Positions 22,005 to 29,453 of a stretch of 32,210 nt of DNA are shown here, one piece after another. The notes beneath the pieces are model-generated. The model had not been told where the DNA came from, did not search any database, and was given only the letters and a program-made list of their open reading frames with translations. The stretch's first letter is position 1, and every line of letters starts with the position of its first letter. Source of the stretch: Fimbriimonadia bacterium (lineage in GTDB: Bacteria; Armatimonadota; Fimbriimonadia; Fimbriimonadales; JABRVX01); the NCBI GenBank assembly GCA_039961735.1, contig JABRVX010000062.1:1-32210 (forward strand), in the 5' to 3' direction. The position numbers and the translations under genes are program-made.

Positions 22005-23342
22005 ATGAACGACTACCGCAAACTGGGCGAATTGCTGGTATCGAAGGGGTTGATCAGCAGCCTTCAGCTATCCATCGCACTCGCGGCCCAGCGCACCTCC
22101 AGTAGGCGGCTGGGAGAGATTCTGGTCGAACGCGGCTTCGCCACCGAAGCCGCCATCGCGCACTGCCTGGCCGAGCAGTACGGCTATCCGTTGCTGAACC
22201 TAGACCAGATGCGGGCACAGCCAGAGGCTTTGGCCCTGATCCAGCCGGAAACCGCCCTCACGATGAGGGTACTGCCGCTCGCCGTATCGGGGTCGACGCT
22301 GGAATGCGCCATCTGCGATCCGCTGGACATCCAAGGCACCGACGCCATTGCCCGAATGACAGGACGAAGTCTGGCGGTACGGATCGCCTCTCAGTCCGAC
22401 CTGCTGACGGCCATTCGCTTGGCCTACGGGCTTGCCGAGTCCCTTCCGGAAGGCGTCTTCTCGCGTGTGCAGGCCCTGCCCAATCGGTTTCGTAATGCCG
22501 AGCCTCGCCGTTGTGTGGATTCGGTTGCGCTCTTCGACGCGTGGGACGAGGTTCTCGAGCGACCCGTCACCCTCGCCTCCGTACCCGAGCAGGCACCCGA
22601 GGCCACGCATCAGTTCCTATTGGCCAAAGCAGCGGCGCGAGTGCACTCCGATACGGTCGCTGCAGTCTACGACTGGTTCCCGTCCGAGGGCTATCGCTGG
22701 ACGGTCTTCGAACACCTCGAAGGCGAGAACTTGCAGCACGTGCTTCGGACCCGAGGTGCCCGCTCGATTGCGCAGGCGACCCAGCTCGTAGCAGCCCTGG
22801 CGGATGGGGTGGATGCGCTGAACCGCAAGGGGGGGTCGTGCGATATCGTGTGCCCGGCGAATGTGTTGATCACGCCCAACGGGCCGCTGTGGGTGCCTCT
22901 GGTTCGCCCTCCGGCGGAATACCTTGCACCCGACAGAGCCGGGCAAGTGGGAGCGGCGACAAGCATGGTCTTCCCTCTAGGCACCCTGCTGTGGCACTGC
23001 GTGACGGGAAGCAACCCGCACGAGAGTGGCGCGAGCGGCCGCCACTGGACGCATCAGTATGATGATGACCAGCGGCTACCCTTAGCCCTGCGCGAGATTC
23101 TGGCACGGTGCCTCGATGCTGATCCGGAGCGTCGGTTCACCTCGCCTCTGCAGCTCAGCCAGGTTCTACGCTCCTACAGTTGGTCCGCAGAGATGCCGGA
23201 GGCTCCCTCTCCGCCAATCGAAGCCGACCAGGACCGGGACCAGCTTCTCGACCTAGTGGTGGTGCACGGGGAAAGGCCGAGCCGCGAGCCTTTCTGGCGA
23301 CGTTGGCTTGGGAGGCGCGATCGCGGCGCGAGGGCAGCCTGA
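22005..23342 (+). CDS. MshEN (c-di-GMP-binding type) domain fused to a pseudokinase
   Basis: A 445-residue protein; ATG 22005 with GAGGGGAG 6 bases upstream. Residues 6-29 (KLGELLVSKGLISSLQLSIA...Q) and 35-58 (RLGEILVERGFATEAAIAHC...Q) are the two 24-residue motifs, separated by exactly 5 residues, that bind c-di-GMP in MshEN domains. MshEN normally precedes the ATPase of PilB/MshE/GspE. Here no ATPase follows. Residues about 170-400 look like a protein kinase: VHSDTVAAVYDWF, VFEHLEGENLQHVLRTRG, CDIVCPANVLI (catalytic-loop-like with D280), EYLAPD, LGTLLWHCVTGSNPHE and LDADPERRFTSPLQL. The VAIK lysine is absent (VTLASV), the DFG is missing, so it should not phosphorylate. The C-terminus is basic. 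Likely an adaptor coupling c-di-GMP to the ATPase 33 bp downstream; inference. Confidence 0.82.
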   Translation: MNDYRKLGELLVSKGLISSLQLSIALAAQRTSSRRLGEILVERGFATEAAIAHCLAEQYGYPLLNLDQMRAQPEALALIQPETALTMRVLPLAVSGSTLECAICDPLDIQGTDAIARMTGRSLAVRIASQSDLLTAIRLAYGLAESLPEGVFSRVQALPNRFRNAEPRRCVDSVALFDAWDEVLERPVTLASVPEQAPEATHQFLLAKAAARVHSDTVAAVYDWFPSEGYRWTVFEHLEGENLQHVLRTRGARSIAQATQLVAALADGVDALNRKGGSCDIVCPANVLITPNGPLWVPLVRPPAEYLAPDRAGQVGAATSMVFPLGTLLWHCVTGSNPHESGASGRHWTHQYDDDQRLPLALREILARCLDADPERRFTSPLQLSQVLRSYSWSAEMPEAPSPPIEADQDRDQLLDLVVVHGERPSREPFWRRWLGRRDRGARAA

Positions 23343-23375
23343 TGCGGCGGAGACTAGTTTGGGGGCTTATGTAAC

Positions 23376-24182
23376 ATGAGGACGATTGCAGTTACGAGCG
23401 GAAAGGGTGGCGTCGGGAAGACCAACCTGTCGGCGAACCTGGGTCTCGCTCTCGCCTCGCTTCAGAAGCGCGTGGTGATCTTCGATGCGGATCTGGGCCT
23501 TGCCAATCTGGACATCGTACTGGGAACGCGGGCCGCGTTCAATCTGCAGAACGTGGTGTCGGGGGAGAAGCGGCTCTTAGACGTGGTCGCCACGGGACCC
23601 GGCGGCGTCCGATACATCGCAGGCGGATCTGGTGTAGAGACCCTTGTCAACCTGAGCGGGCCCCAGCTCGAGTCGTTCCTGATGGGTCTGGAGGAGCTCC
23701 AAAGCTCCACCGACTACCTCATCTTCGATACCGGCGCAGGGGTGGACGCGCACGTGATGATGTTCCTGGAGGCCGCCGACGAGACGCTGCTGGTCGCCAC
23801 ACCCGACCCAGCGAGCCTCACGGACGCGTACGCCACCGCCAAGGTGCTTTACGGACGAAAGCCGGATGCCGTGGTGAGGCTGGTGGTGAACATGGCGGAG
23901 GACGACGCCCAGGCCTCCGCCCTGTACGTGAAGCTGCAGTCCATCGTCAAGCAGTTTCTCGGTAAGTCGCTGCAGTACGCAGGCGCGATCCGTCACGACC
24001 CGAAGGCCATCCAGTACATCCGGCAGCGGAAGCCGTTCCTTCTGGCCGATCGGGGGCTCCAGGCTTCTCGGGGCGTTCTCACGATAGCCTCTGTCATCGC
24101 TGGACAGGCTATAGAACAGGAGCAGGGCGGGATCGTGAACCGCCTACGTTCGGTGTTTGGGCTCGAACGAAGGACGGCTTAG
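23376..24182 (+). CDS. FleN/FlhG/MinD-family ATPase
   Basis: A 268-residue deviant-Walker ATPase. Residues 9-16 are GKGGVGKT, followed by VVIFDADLGLANLDIVLG (Walker A' region), and DYLIFDTGAGVDAHVMMFLEAADETLLVATPDPASLTDAYATAKVL, the typical Walker B and FleN/MinD switch region. The C-terminal IVNRLRSVFGLERRTA may be a short membrane-targeting helix like MinD's. Members set number and position of flagella (FlhG/FleN), pili or division sites. No flagellar gene is in the window; the pairing with the MshEN-pseudokinase gene 33 bp upstream suggests pole or pilus positioning. The stop overlaps that of the convergent DivIVA-like gene by 4 bp. Confidence 0.9.
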   Translation: MRTIAVTSGKGGVGKTNLSANLGLALASLQKRVVIFDADLGLANLDIVLGTRAAFNLQNVVSGEKRLLDVVATGPGGVRYIAGGSGVETLVNLSGPQLESFLMGLEELQSSTDYLIFDTGAGVDAHVMMFLEAADETLLVATPDPASLTDAYATAKVLYGRKPDAVVRLVVNMAEDDAQASALYVKLQSIVKQFLGKSLQYAGAIRHDPKAIQYIRQRKPFLLADRGLQASRGVLTIASVIAGQAIEQEQGGIVNRLRSVFGLERRTA

Positions 24183-24760
24183 CGGAGCTCTGCCTGGTCC
24201 ACGGTGTGGATGAAGCTCTGGGCGACCTGACGCGCGTTCGCTAGGAACTCCTCGAACTCGCGTCTGAGCCGTGCTTGCTCGGCCTCGAACTCCTCCCGCT
24301 TCTGCCTCGTCTCCTTGTCGAAGCGTTCCGCCCGCTCGATGGCGGCCCGCAGGATGCCGTCGCTCTCCTTGCGAGCTCTGGACTTCATTTGTTCGGCCGC
24401 TTCCTGCGCCGCCGAGAGGATCTTTTCCGTGCGATTGCGGTCCGCTGCTAGCTGCTCGCCGAGTGCCGCTCGCTCCGCTTCGAGCCGAGCCACTTCCTGT
24501 CGGAGCGCTTCCATCTCGGACTCGACCCGTGCGCGAGACGCCCGCTCGGTTTCCAGTTCCGCGCTTAGTCGGGCGAGTTCGGCCGTGGCCTCATCCGCCT
24601 GCTCTCGAAGGCGCACGCGCTCGGCCTCCAGTGCCCGAACCTGAGCCGTCGTCTGCTCTATCTCGCGTCCTAGCTGGTCCAGATACTCGTGAACTTCCGG
24701 GGGTGAGTAGCCTCGGAAGGCGAGCCGAAACAGCGGTTCGCGGTCAGTTTCCCTTGCCAT
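24179..24760 (-). CDS. DivIVA-like coiled-coil protein
   Basis: A 193-residue protein. The N-terminus LFRLAFRGYSPPEVHEYLDQL matches the DivIVA lipid-binding domain (F-x5-GYxxxEVxxFL-type). Residues about 30-190 are one long Glu/Arg/Ala-rich coiled coil (QVRALEAERVRLREQADEATA ...) ending in a degenerate amphipathic helix. ATG 24760 has AGAGG 8 bases upstream. DivIVA-family proteins bind curved membrane and recruit pole or septum factors, including MinD-like ATPases in some bacteria. It converges on the FleN/MinD-like gene with overlapping stops; the tail-to-tail pair is suggestive but not proof of interaction. It may be transcribed with the PII-like gene 145 bp upstream. Confidence 0.88.
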   Translation of the reverse strand: MARETDREPLFRLAFRGYSPPEVHEYLDQLGREIEQTTAQVRALEAERVRLREQADEATAELARLSAELETERASRARVESEMEALRQEVARLEAERAALGEQLAADRNRTEKILSAAQEAAEQMKSRARKESDGILRAAIERAERFDKETRQKREEFEAEQARLRREFEEFLANARQVAQSFIHTVDQAELR

Positions 24761-24905
24761 GGGTTCGCCTCTTCGCTGGTCTATACGCCACTACGGCAAG
24801 TGGCGTGCCGCAGGCGATGCCACGCCGCGCGCGCTGCAGAACCCGCCGATGTGCCGGGATCACTCACGACGGCCTGACTCTTGCCAGGCGGGTCCGGCCT
24901 GTCCC

Positions 24906-25199
24906 TCAGATGCACACATTTGCCGGCGTGGCGAAAACGCGCAGCGCGACGGGCTTTCGGCTCTCATGGCTCTCGCAGAACTCTTTGAGCTTCTCGCATA
25001 CCTTCGCGGCAAGCTCGTCCGGCATGACGCTGATGAACAGGGTGTTCTGGCCGGGAGACATGTGCGAGCCTCGTCTACCTCCCTCGCCGACCCCCGAGAA
25101 CCCGGACTGCCGGGTGTATCCTGGCACTTCGAGCTCGTCCAGAATCTTCGTGACGCGGTAGTCCACGCCCGTCTCGCATACGATGAAGAGCATCTGCAT
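24906..25199 (-). CDS. PII-superfamily small protein
   Basis: A 97-residue protein. ATG 25199 has GGAGG 7 bases upstream. Its layout MQMLFIVCETGVDYRVTKILDELEVPGYTR ... SGFSGVGEGGRRGSHMSPGQNTLFISVMPDELAAKVCEKLKEF fits a ferredoxin-like PII fold: beta strand, helix, 'GYT' strand, a Gly-rich T-loop-like segment, then a strand and the VDDEKA-type helix. It resembles the transporter-associated PII-like group rather than GlnB (no Tyr51 uridylylation loop). Such proteins sense nucleotides or ions and regulate transporters; the ligand is unknown. It diverges from radC across a shared promoter region of 142 bp. Confidence 0.75.
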   Translation of the reverse strand: MQMLFIVCETGVDYRVTKILDELEVPGYTRQSGFSGVGEGGRRGSHMSPGQNTLFISVMPDELAAKVCEKLKEFCESHESRKPVALRVFATPANVCI

Positions 25200-25275
25200 C
25201 TCCCGCCTCCTCTCGCAGGGTAAGAGCGCGATGCCTCGGCGCGGCGGCTCAAGCCGATCCGTGCCGCGCAACTCC

Positions 25276-25283
25276 ATTATAGT
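25276..25283. promoter_or_regulatory. Overlapping divergent -10 elements between PII-like gene and radC
   Basis: Plus strand: TATAGT at 25278-25283, 58 bp before the radC GTG. Minus strand: TATAAT at 25281-25276, 76 bp upstream of the PII-like ATG. The two -10 boxes share four bases. No clear -35 on either side. Confidence 0.5.
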
Positions 25284-25341
25284 GAACGTAGGCGCGAATC
25301 GTGTCCCCTTTGCCTCGATACCGCCGAGGTAAGCTAGCCGA

Positions 25342-25995
25342 GTGAGCGCACTCGACGACCTGACGGTCCGGTTGCAGAGGCACGGGCCGGGCTCGCTGGC
25401 CCCCGTAGAATTACTTGCGCTCCTTCTTGACGCCGGTCCCAACGGTGAAGACCCCGTGGATACAAGCCGCGGTCTGCTGCAGCAGCTCGGGGGCATCCGC
25501 CGCCTCGGAGACGTGGCGCCCGCCGACCTGCAGGGTATCCCGGTGTCGCCGGTCGCTGTGTGTCGGGTGCTGGCCGCGCTGGAGCTGGGCAGGCGGGTGT
25601 TTCAGGCAGGGCTCGGTGAGCGCACGGTGATTTGCGGACCCGAGGACGTGGCCAGAGAGTTTTCTCACCTGCGCGACGAGCGCCGCGAACACTTCTGTGC
25701 CATCCTACTCGACTCGAAGGGCCACATCTTGAAGAGCCGAACGGTTTCCATCGGAGCACTCGACACCACGGTGGTGCAGCCGAGAGAGGTTTTCCGGGAG
25801 GCCGTCCGCGAGGGCGCGGCGAGTGTCATCGTAGCCCACAACCACCCGAGCGGCGACCCCGAACCGAGCGAGGAGGACCTCGCCGTGACCCGGCGGTTGG
25901 CAGAGGCGGCGCGAATCCTGGGCGTGGACCTTTTGGATCACGTGATCCTTGGGGAGAACCGCCACGTTAGCTTGCACGAGAGAGGTGTGATATGA
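25342..25995 (+). CDS. radC: RadC family JAB/MPN protein
   Basis: A 217-residue protein, close to the usual 220-230. The N-terminal helical segment (PVELLALLLDAGPNGEDPVDTSRGLLQQLGGIRRLGDV ... IPVSPVAVCRVLAALELGRR) has the RadC helix-hairpin-helix-like layout. The C-terminal MPN/JAB domain has the zinc motif AHNHPSGDPEPSEED (H-x-H-x7-S-x2-D/E), preceded by VVQPREVFREAVREGA and followed by LLDHVILGENRHVSL. GTG 25342 is the likely start. Despite its name RadC is not shown to be a repair protein; JAB domains often act as metal isopeptidases or nucleases. Its last 4 bases overlap the start of the translin-family gene. Confidence 0.93.
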   Translation: MSALDDLTVRLQRHGPGSLAPVELLALLLDAGPNGEDPVDTSRGLLQQLGGIRRLGDVAPADLQGIPVSPVAVCRVLAALELGRRVFQAGLGERTVICGPEDVAREFSHLRDERREHFCAILLDSKGHILKSRTVSIGALDTTVVQPREVFREAVREGAASVIVAHNHPSGDPEPSEEDLAVTRRLAEAARILGVDLLDHVILGENRHVSLHERGVI

Positions 25996-26630
25996 GCGAC
26001 TCAGGTTGGGCGCAAGTGATGGAGGACCTGCGGCAAACCCTGACCCTTCAGCACCAAGGACGCGAAGCCGCTTTGCCTCTATGCAGACAGGTGGTGCAAT
26101 CCAGTTCCCGAGCGATTCGCAGCATCCATCGCAAGGAGTTCGACGAGGCGCGCGCCAAGCTCGACGCGACCAGGCAACTGGTGCGCGACATGCAGGCCGC
26201 CCTCGCCCCCTACCCCGAGCTGTGCTATTCCAACTACCGTAGCGACGCCGAGAAGGAGTACGTCGAGGGCGAGGCGGTACTGGCAATCGTGCTAAATCGG
26301 CCGCTGCCCAGTCCAGAGGATCTCGAGGTAACGATTCCTGCGTACATGAACGGAATGGCGGAGGCATCTTCGGAGTGCAGGCGATACGTTCTCGACCTAA
26401 TGCGTGCTGGCAACCTCGCTGAGGCCGACCGCATCATGTCCGTTATGGAAGAGATCTACGACGAATTGATCACCGTGGACTTCCCCGACAGTCTTACCGG
26501 TGGTCTGCGCCGGACCTGCGATGCGTTGCGGACAGTTCTGGAGCGGACGCGCTCCGATCTTGCCTTAACCCACATACAAACCGAGCTACTCCGCGCAATC
26601 GGCAAAGCGATGGACAAGCTGGGCGGCTAG
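25992..26630 (+). CDS. Translin-family protein
   Basis: A 212-residue helical protein. ATG 25992 overlaps the radC stop (ATGA) with GAGAGG 6 bases upstream. Several segments match the translin/TRAX family: SSRAIRSIHRKEFDEAR (helix 1-2), the DAEKEYVEGEAVLAIVL motif (residues about 80-96; the Glu-Tyr-Val-Glu of TRAX active sites, KExVEA in most members), and IPAYMNGMAEASSECRRYVLDLMRAGNLAEADRIMSVMEEIYDEL ... GGLRRTCDALRTVLERTRSDL. Human TRAX uses the two Glu of this region and an Asp further on for RNase activity; the GNLAEA segment lacks an obvious equivalent of that Asp, so nuclease ability is uncertain. Translins form octamers on single-stranded nucleic acids. Coupling to radC suggests a nucleic-acid role; inference. 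Confidence 0.75.
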   Translation: MSDSGWAQVMEDLRQTLTLQHQGREAALPLCRQVVQSSSRAIRSIHRKEFDEARAKLDATRQLVRDMQAALAPYPELCYSNYRSDAEKEYVEGEAVLAIVLNRPLPSPEDLEVTIPAYMNGMAEASSECRRYVLDLMRAGNLAEADRIMSVMEEIYDELITVDFPDSLTGGLRRTCDALRTVLERTRSDLALTHIQTELLRAIGKAMDKLGG

Positions 26631-26657
26631 TCTGTGCGCGATATCGCGTTCATACGG

Positions 26658-26686
26658 TTGTCGGCTCGCTAAGCCCGCGTTATAAT
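26658..26686 (+). promoter_or_regulatory. Promoter of the first GATase/dockerin gene
   Basis: TTGTCG at 26658-26663, a 17-base spacer, TATAAT at 26681-26686 (consensus), 68 bp before ATG 26755. Confidence 0.7.
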
Positions 26687-26691
26687 GGTGG

Positions 26692-26742
26692 GGGGACACA
26701 GCGGCGAATCAATCCCCGATCGCCGACACGGGACCGTGTCCC
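26692..26742 (+). promoter_or_regulatory. Structured 5' leader before the GATase/dockerin gene
   Basis: GGGACAC at about 26692-26698 can pair with GTGTCCC at 26736-26742, enclosing GGCGA/TCGCC. A competing hairpin GACACGG-GA-CCGTGTC uses the same downstream arm, directly before the AAGGAG ribosome site. Not matched to a known riboswitch class. Confidence 0.3.
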
Positions 26743-26754
26743 AAGGAGAGTGGC

Positions 26755-27867
26755 ATGAACCGAGCGATTATCCTCGTGCTTCTCGGGTGTCTCGCGCAGG
26801 CGACGCCTGCAGTCAACGTAGGCATCTTCGACAACTCCCGGCTCCTCGGTCCTTCGTGGAATATCGAGACCGCGGGGCAGCTCTCCCAGTTCCGTACCGA
26901 GTGGCAAAACCGTGGCGCCGTCTGGCAGCAGACATCGTCACTCACATCCACGTTCCTCAATGGCGTCAGCGTATTCGTAACCAGCAAGATCAGCACGCAG
27001 AACCTCGGCTCCGCCGAGAAGACCGCGCTGGTGAACTGGGTTCAGGCGGGCGGCACGCTGGTCGTCACCGCCGAGTGCAACTGCTACAACAACCAGACGG
27101 CCTACAACAGCATGCTGGCCCTGTTCGGCTTCGTGCTGAGCGGCACGATTGCCGAGGCTTACGGGAGCGTTGTCGGCTCGCACCCCATTACCCAAGGGGT
27201 GACCTCGCCGTACATCGGTCAAAACGGTCATCTCGCACTGCCCGACGGTGCTCAACGGCTCATCGTGGACCAGCTCGGAAACGACTGTGCAGCCGTCCTC
27301 GAAGGTAGCCCGATCGTGGGGCTCGGCAGGGTGTTCGTCATCGGCGACTGCGACATGTTCATTGACTTTTTCTTGACGCTGGAGGAGCAAAACCTGAAAC
27401 TGGTGAGGAACCTCGCCAACTGGGCCATGAACCCCACGGTAACGCTGTACGGCACGGTATCGCTTGCGGACTACGTGGGGCCCATGACGGGTATGCCGCT
27501 CGAACTGTGGGTCTATCAGGACGGCGTGCTCGTGGACTCGCTGTTCACGTGGCTCGAGGACGAGGCCGGGTCGTACACCTTCACACTTCCGGGTCCCGGC
27601 ACCTACACCCTGCGCTGCAAGGCCTGGCATTGGCTGAGCGTCCTCAAGCCGGGCGTCACGATATCTGGTCCGACTGCCATGGGCTGGCACTTCCCGTACA
27701 ACGGTGACGTGTGGAACGATAACGCGATTGACATCGCGGACCTGAACATGGTGCTGGTGGACTTCGCCAAGAGTGGATTCAACTTGGCCGATGCCAACGG
27801 CAACGACCTCGTGGATCTGCTGGACCTCAACATCGTGCTGATCAACTTCGCCCGTGTAGGGCAATAG
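26755..27867 (+). CDS. Secreted GATase-like/dockerin protein, intact paralogue
   Basis: A 370-residue exported protein with AAGGAG 8 bases before ATG 26755. Residues 1-20 are a signal peptide (MNRAIILVLLGCLAQATPA). Residues about 20-230 resemble the class I glutamine-amidotransferase-like/ThuA-like fold (VNVGIFDNSRLLG ... NWVQAGGTLVVTAECNCYNNQ ... FVIGDCDMFID), without a clear catalytic triad. Residues about 230-305 form a carboxypeptidase-regulatory-like beta domain (GTVSLADYVGPMTGMPLELWVY ... GSYTFTLPGPGTYTLRC). The last 55 residues are two dockerin-type EF repeats (NDNAIDIADLNMVLVDFAK and DANGNDLVDLLDLNIVLINFARVGQ). Dockerins bind cohesins in cellulosomes; in bacteria without cohesins their partner is unknown. 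A paralogue follows at 28265. Confidence 0.8.
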   Translation: MNRAIILVLLGCLAQATPAVNVGIFDNSRLLGPSWNIETAGQLSQFRTEWQNRGAVWQQTSSLTSTFLNGVSVFVTSKISTQNLGSAEKTALVNWVQAGGTLVVTAECNCYNNQTAYNSMLALFGFVLSGTIAEAYGSVVGSHPITQGVTSPYIGQNGHLALPDGAQRLIVDQLGNDCAAVLEGSPIVGLGRVFVIGDCDMFIDFFLTLEEQNLKLVRNLANWAMNPTVTLYGTVSLADYVGPMTGMPLELWVYQDGVLVDSLFTWLEDEAGSYTFTLPGPGTYTLRCKAWHWLSVLKPGVTISGPTAMGWHFPYNGDVWNDNAIDIADLNMVLVDFAKSGFNLADANGNDLVDLLDLNIVLINFARVGQ

Positions 27868-28264
27868 CCGGTCTTCGGGACTGGGATGTCCTGGCCATCT
27901 CGATTGTCGAGTCATGGCTCACCTAGCTGCGTGCCACGCGCAACGCGTTGCCCGTACTAGGCTGCACCGTCCAGTCGGTGTCGCTGCGGAGACTGCAGAA
28001 CGATCTTCACCTTACACCCACTTGTCGCCACATCCTTCCCATGGCCAGCCACCGCGCCGCGGACGCGCCATAAGGTGTACCCTCGCACCCATCCGGCAGC
28101 ACCTACTGAAGTCCTCCTCCTCGTCCGGTCATTCCTGCGTTATAATGTACAAACCTACCGGCCAGTCGAGTAACCGGCTGTGGCAATTGGCGGCACTGTC
28201 CGACGAAGTGACCCCCGCTCGAGCCGCCTCGGCGATTTCATGCCGGTGATAAGGAGAGTGGCCT
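27868..28264. other. Intergenic region with -10 element and structured leader
   Basis: About 397 bases between the two paralogues. The only supported signal is TATAAT at 28141-28146. A plus-strand open frame from 27914 to 28249 is Arg/Ser/His-rich, without a ribosome site; I do not regard it as a gene. Confidence 0.5.
28141..28146 (+). promoter_or_regulatory. -10 element of the interrupted paralogue
   Basis: Consensus TATAAT preceded by TGCGT, the same context (GCGTTATAATG) as at 26681. No -35 at 17 bp. It would give a leader of about 110 bases. Confidence 0.55.
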
Positions 28265-29371
28265 ATGAAGCGCATCCTGGCTGCGTTGGCACTGAGTGTC
28301 GGCGGAGCCTCTTGGGCCGCGGACGTCGGCATCTTCGCCGACAGCGTGCTTCTGAGCTACGTGTACAACATGGAAACCGGATCGTACATGTCCGGCGTGC
28401 GTGCCCTGTGGAACGCTCGGGGGGTCACCTGGCGGCAGACCACGGTGCTCTCCGAGGAGTTTCTGAACACCGTTGACATTCTGTACTTGTCGCACTTTAA
28501 AGGCCCCTCGATAACCGCGCCGGAACAAGCTGCGCTGTTCCAGTGGGTTCGCGATGGGGGGACGCTCATCTTTTTCGGGGACTGTGGCTGAGGCATCGAT
28601 CAGGCCGTACTGAACTCCGTTGTGAGCACGTTCGGAGTGAGCATCTGGAGTCAGACGACGTACGGCTGGGGTCAGGTCGTGACCCCGCACGCAATCAACC
28701 AAGGCGTTACGCAGTTGTATGTGCCAAAGAACGGGGTGGTAAACGGCCCCGCTTCCGCAGTCACCCTCTTTAATGATCCCTATGGCACCAAGGACTGCAT
28801 CGTGATGGAGCAGACACTGGAGACCGCCAACGGCCGAGTATTGGTCTTTGGCGACTGGGACGGCTTCTCACAGGTCTACTTCCCGAACTACACCGAGAAC
28901 CAGACCGTTGCTGCGAACATCGTTGACTGGGCGCTCCGTACAGCAACGATCTCGGGGTATGTCCAGCTCGCGGGATACGCCGGTTCCCTGGTCGGGAAGC
29001 CTGTAAAGCTGTCCCTTTACCGCGAGGGGCGGCTGGTCAAGGCCGTGGACACGGTGCTCGGGCCATCGGGCGAGTACAGCGTGTCGGTCTACCGCTCGGG
29101 CACGTACGACCTCGTGCTGAAGCCCGAGGGCTATCTTTCGGTGAAGCAGGTGGGCATCCCGCTCATCTACGGATACAACACAGTGGACTGGCAAGTGCCC
29201 TACATCGGCGATGTCAACGGCGACAACGCCGTGGATATCCGCGACCTGAACCCCATCCTGATCCACTTCGGGGCGCCCGGACCGCATCCGTGCGACGTGA
29301 ACGGGGACGGCACGGTCGGATTGGACGACATCGCCGCGACCCTGGTGAACTTCGGTCGTTTCGGGCAGTAG
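28265..29371 (+). pseudogene. Secreted GATase-like/dockerin paralogue with in-frame TGA
   Basis: A 368-codon reading frame with one internal TGA at 28589-28591 (codon 109). Ribosome site AAGGAG as in the upstream paralogue; ATG 28265; signal peptide MKRILAALALSVGGASWA. Up to the TGA the protein follows its paralogue (VGIFADSVLLSYVYNMETG ... WVRDGGTLIFFGDCG). After it the same frame continues (GIDQAVLNSVVSTFG ... VFGDWDGFSQVYF, a beta domain SGYVQLAGYAGSLVGKPVKLSLYREG, and two good dockerin repeats DVNGDNAVDIRDL and DVNGDGTVGLDDIAATLVNFG). The TGA aligns without gaps to Cys110 of the paralogue. Most likely a TGC-to-TGA nonsense mutation in a recently duplicated gene; selenocysteine recoding or a sequencing error are alternatives. 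Confidence 0.8.
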
Positions 29372-29453
29372 GCACCTGTCGCGCGGTTTCGCCGTCCCGG
29401 CGATGAATCGCATCCGGCGGGACGCCGGAACTACGAAGCTCTGCGCCTCCCTG

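Noticed and set aside
20938-22008. Plus-strand frame of 356 codons overlapping the Tat protein
   Set aside because: Arg/Pro/Ala-rich out-of-frame reading of the conserved isomerase-like gene.
27914-28249. Plus-strand frame of 111 codons between the two paralogues
   Set aside because: Ser/Arg/His-rich, no ribosome site, contains the TATAAT promoter of the next gene.
28592-28640. Bacterial SECIS element after the TGA
   Set aside because: Only a weak stem (TCCG/CGGA with GTG/CAC inside a 2-base loop) can be drawn; not enough to call selenocysteine insertion.
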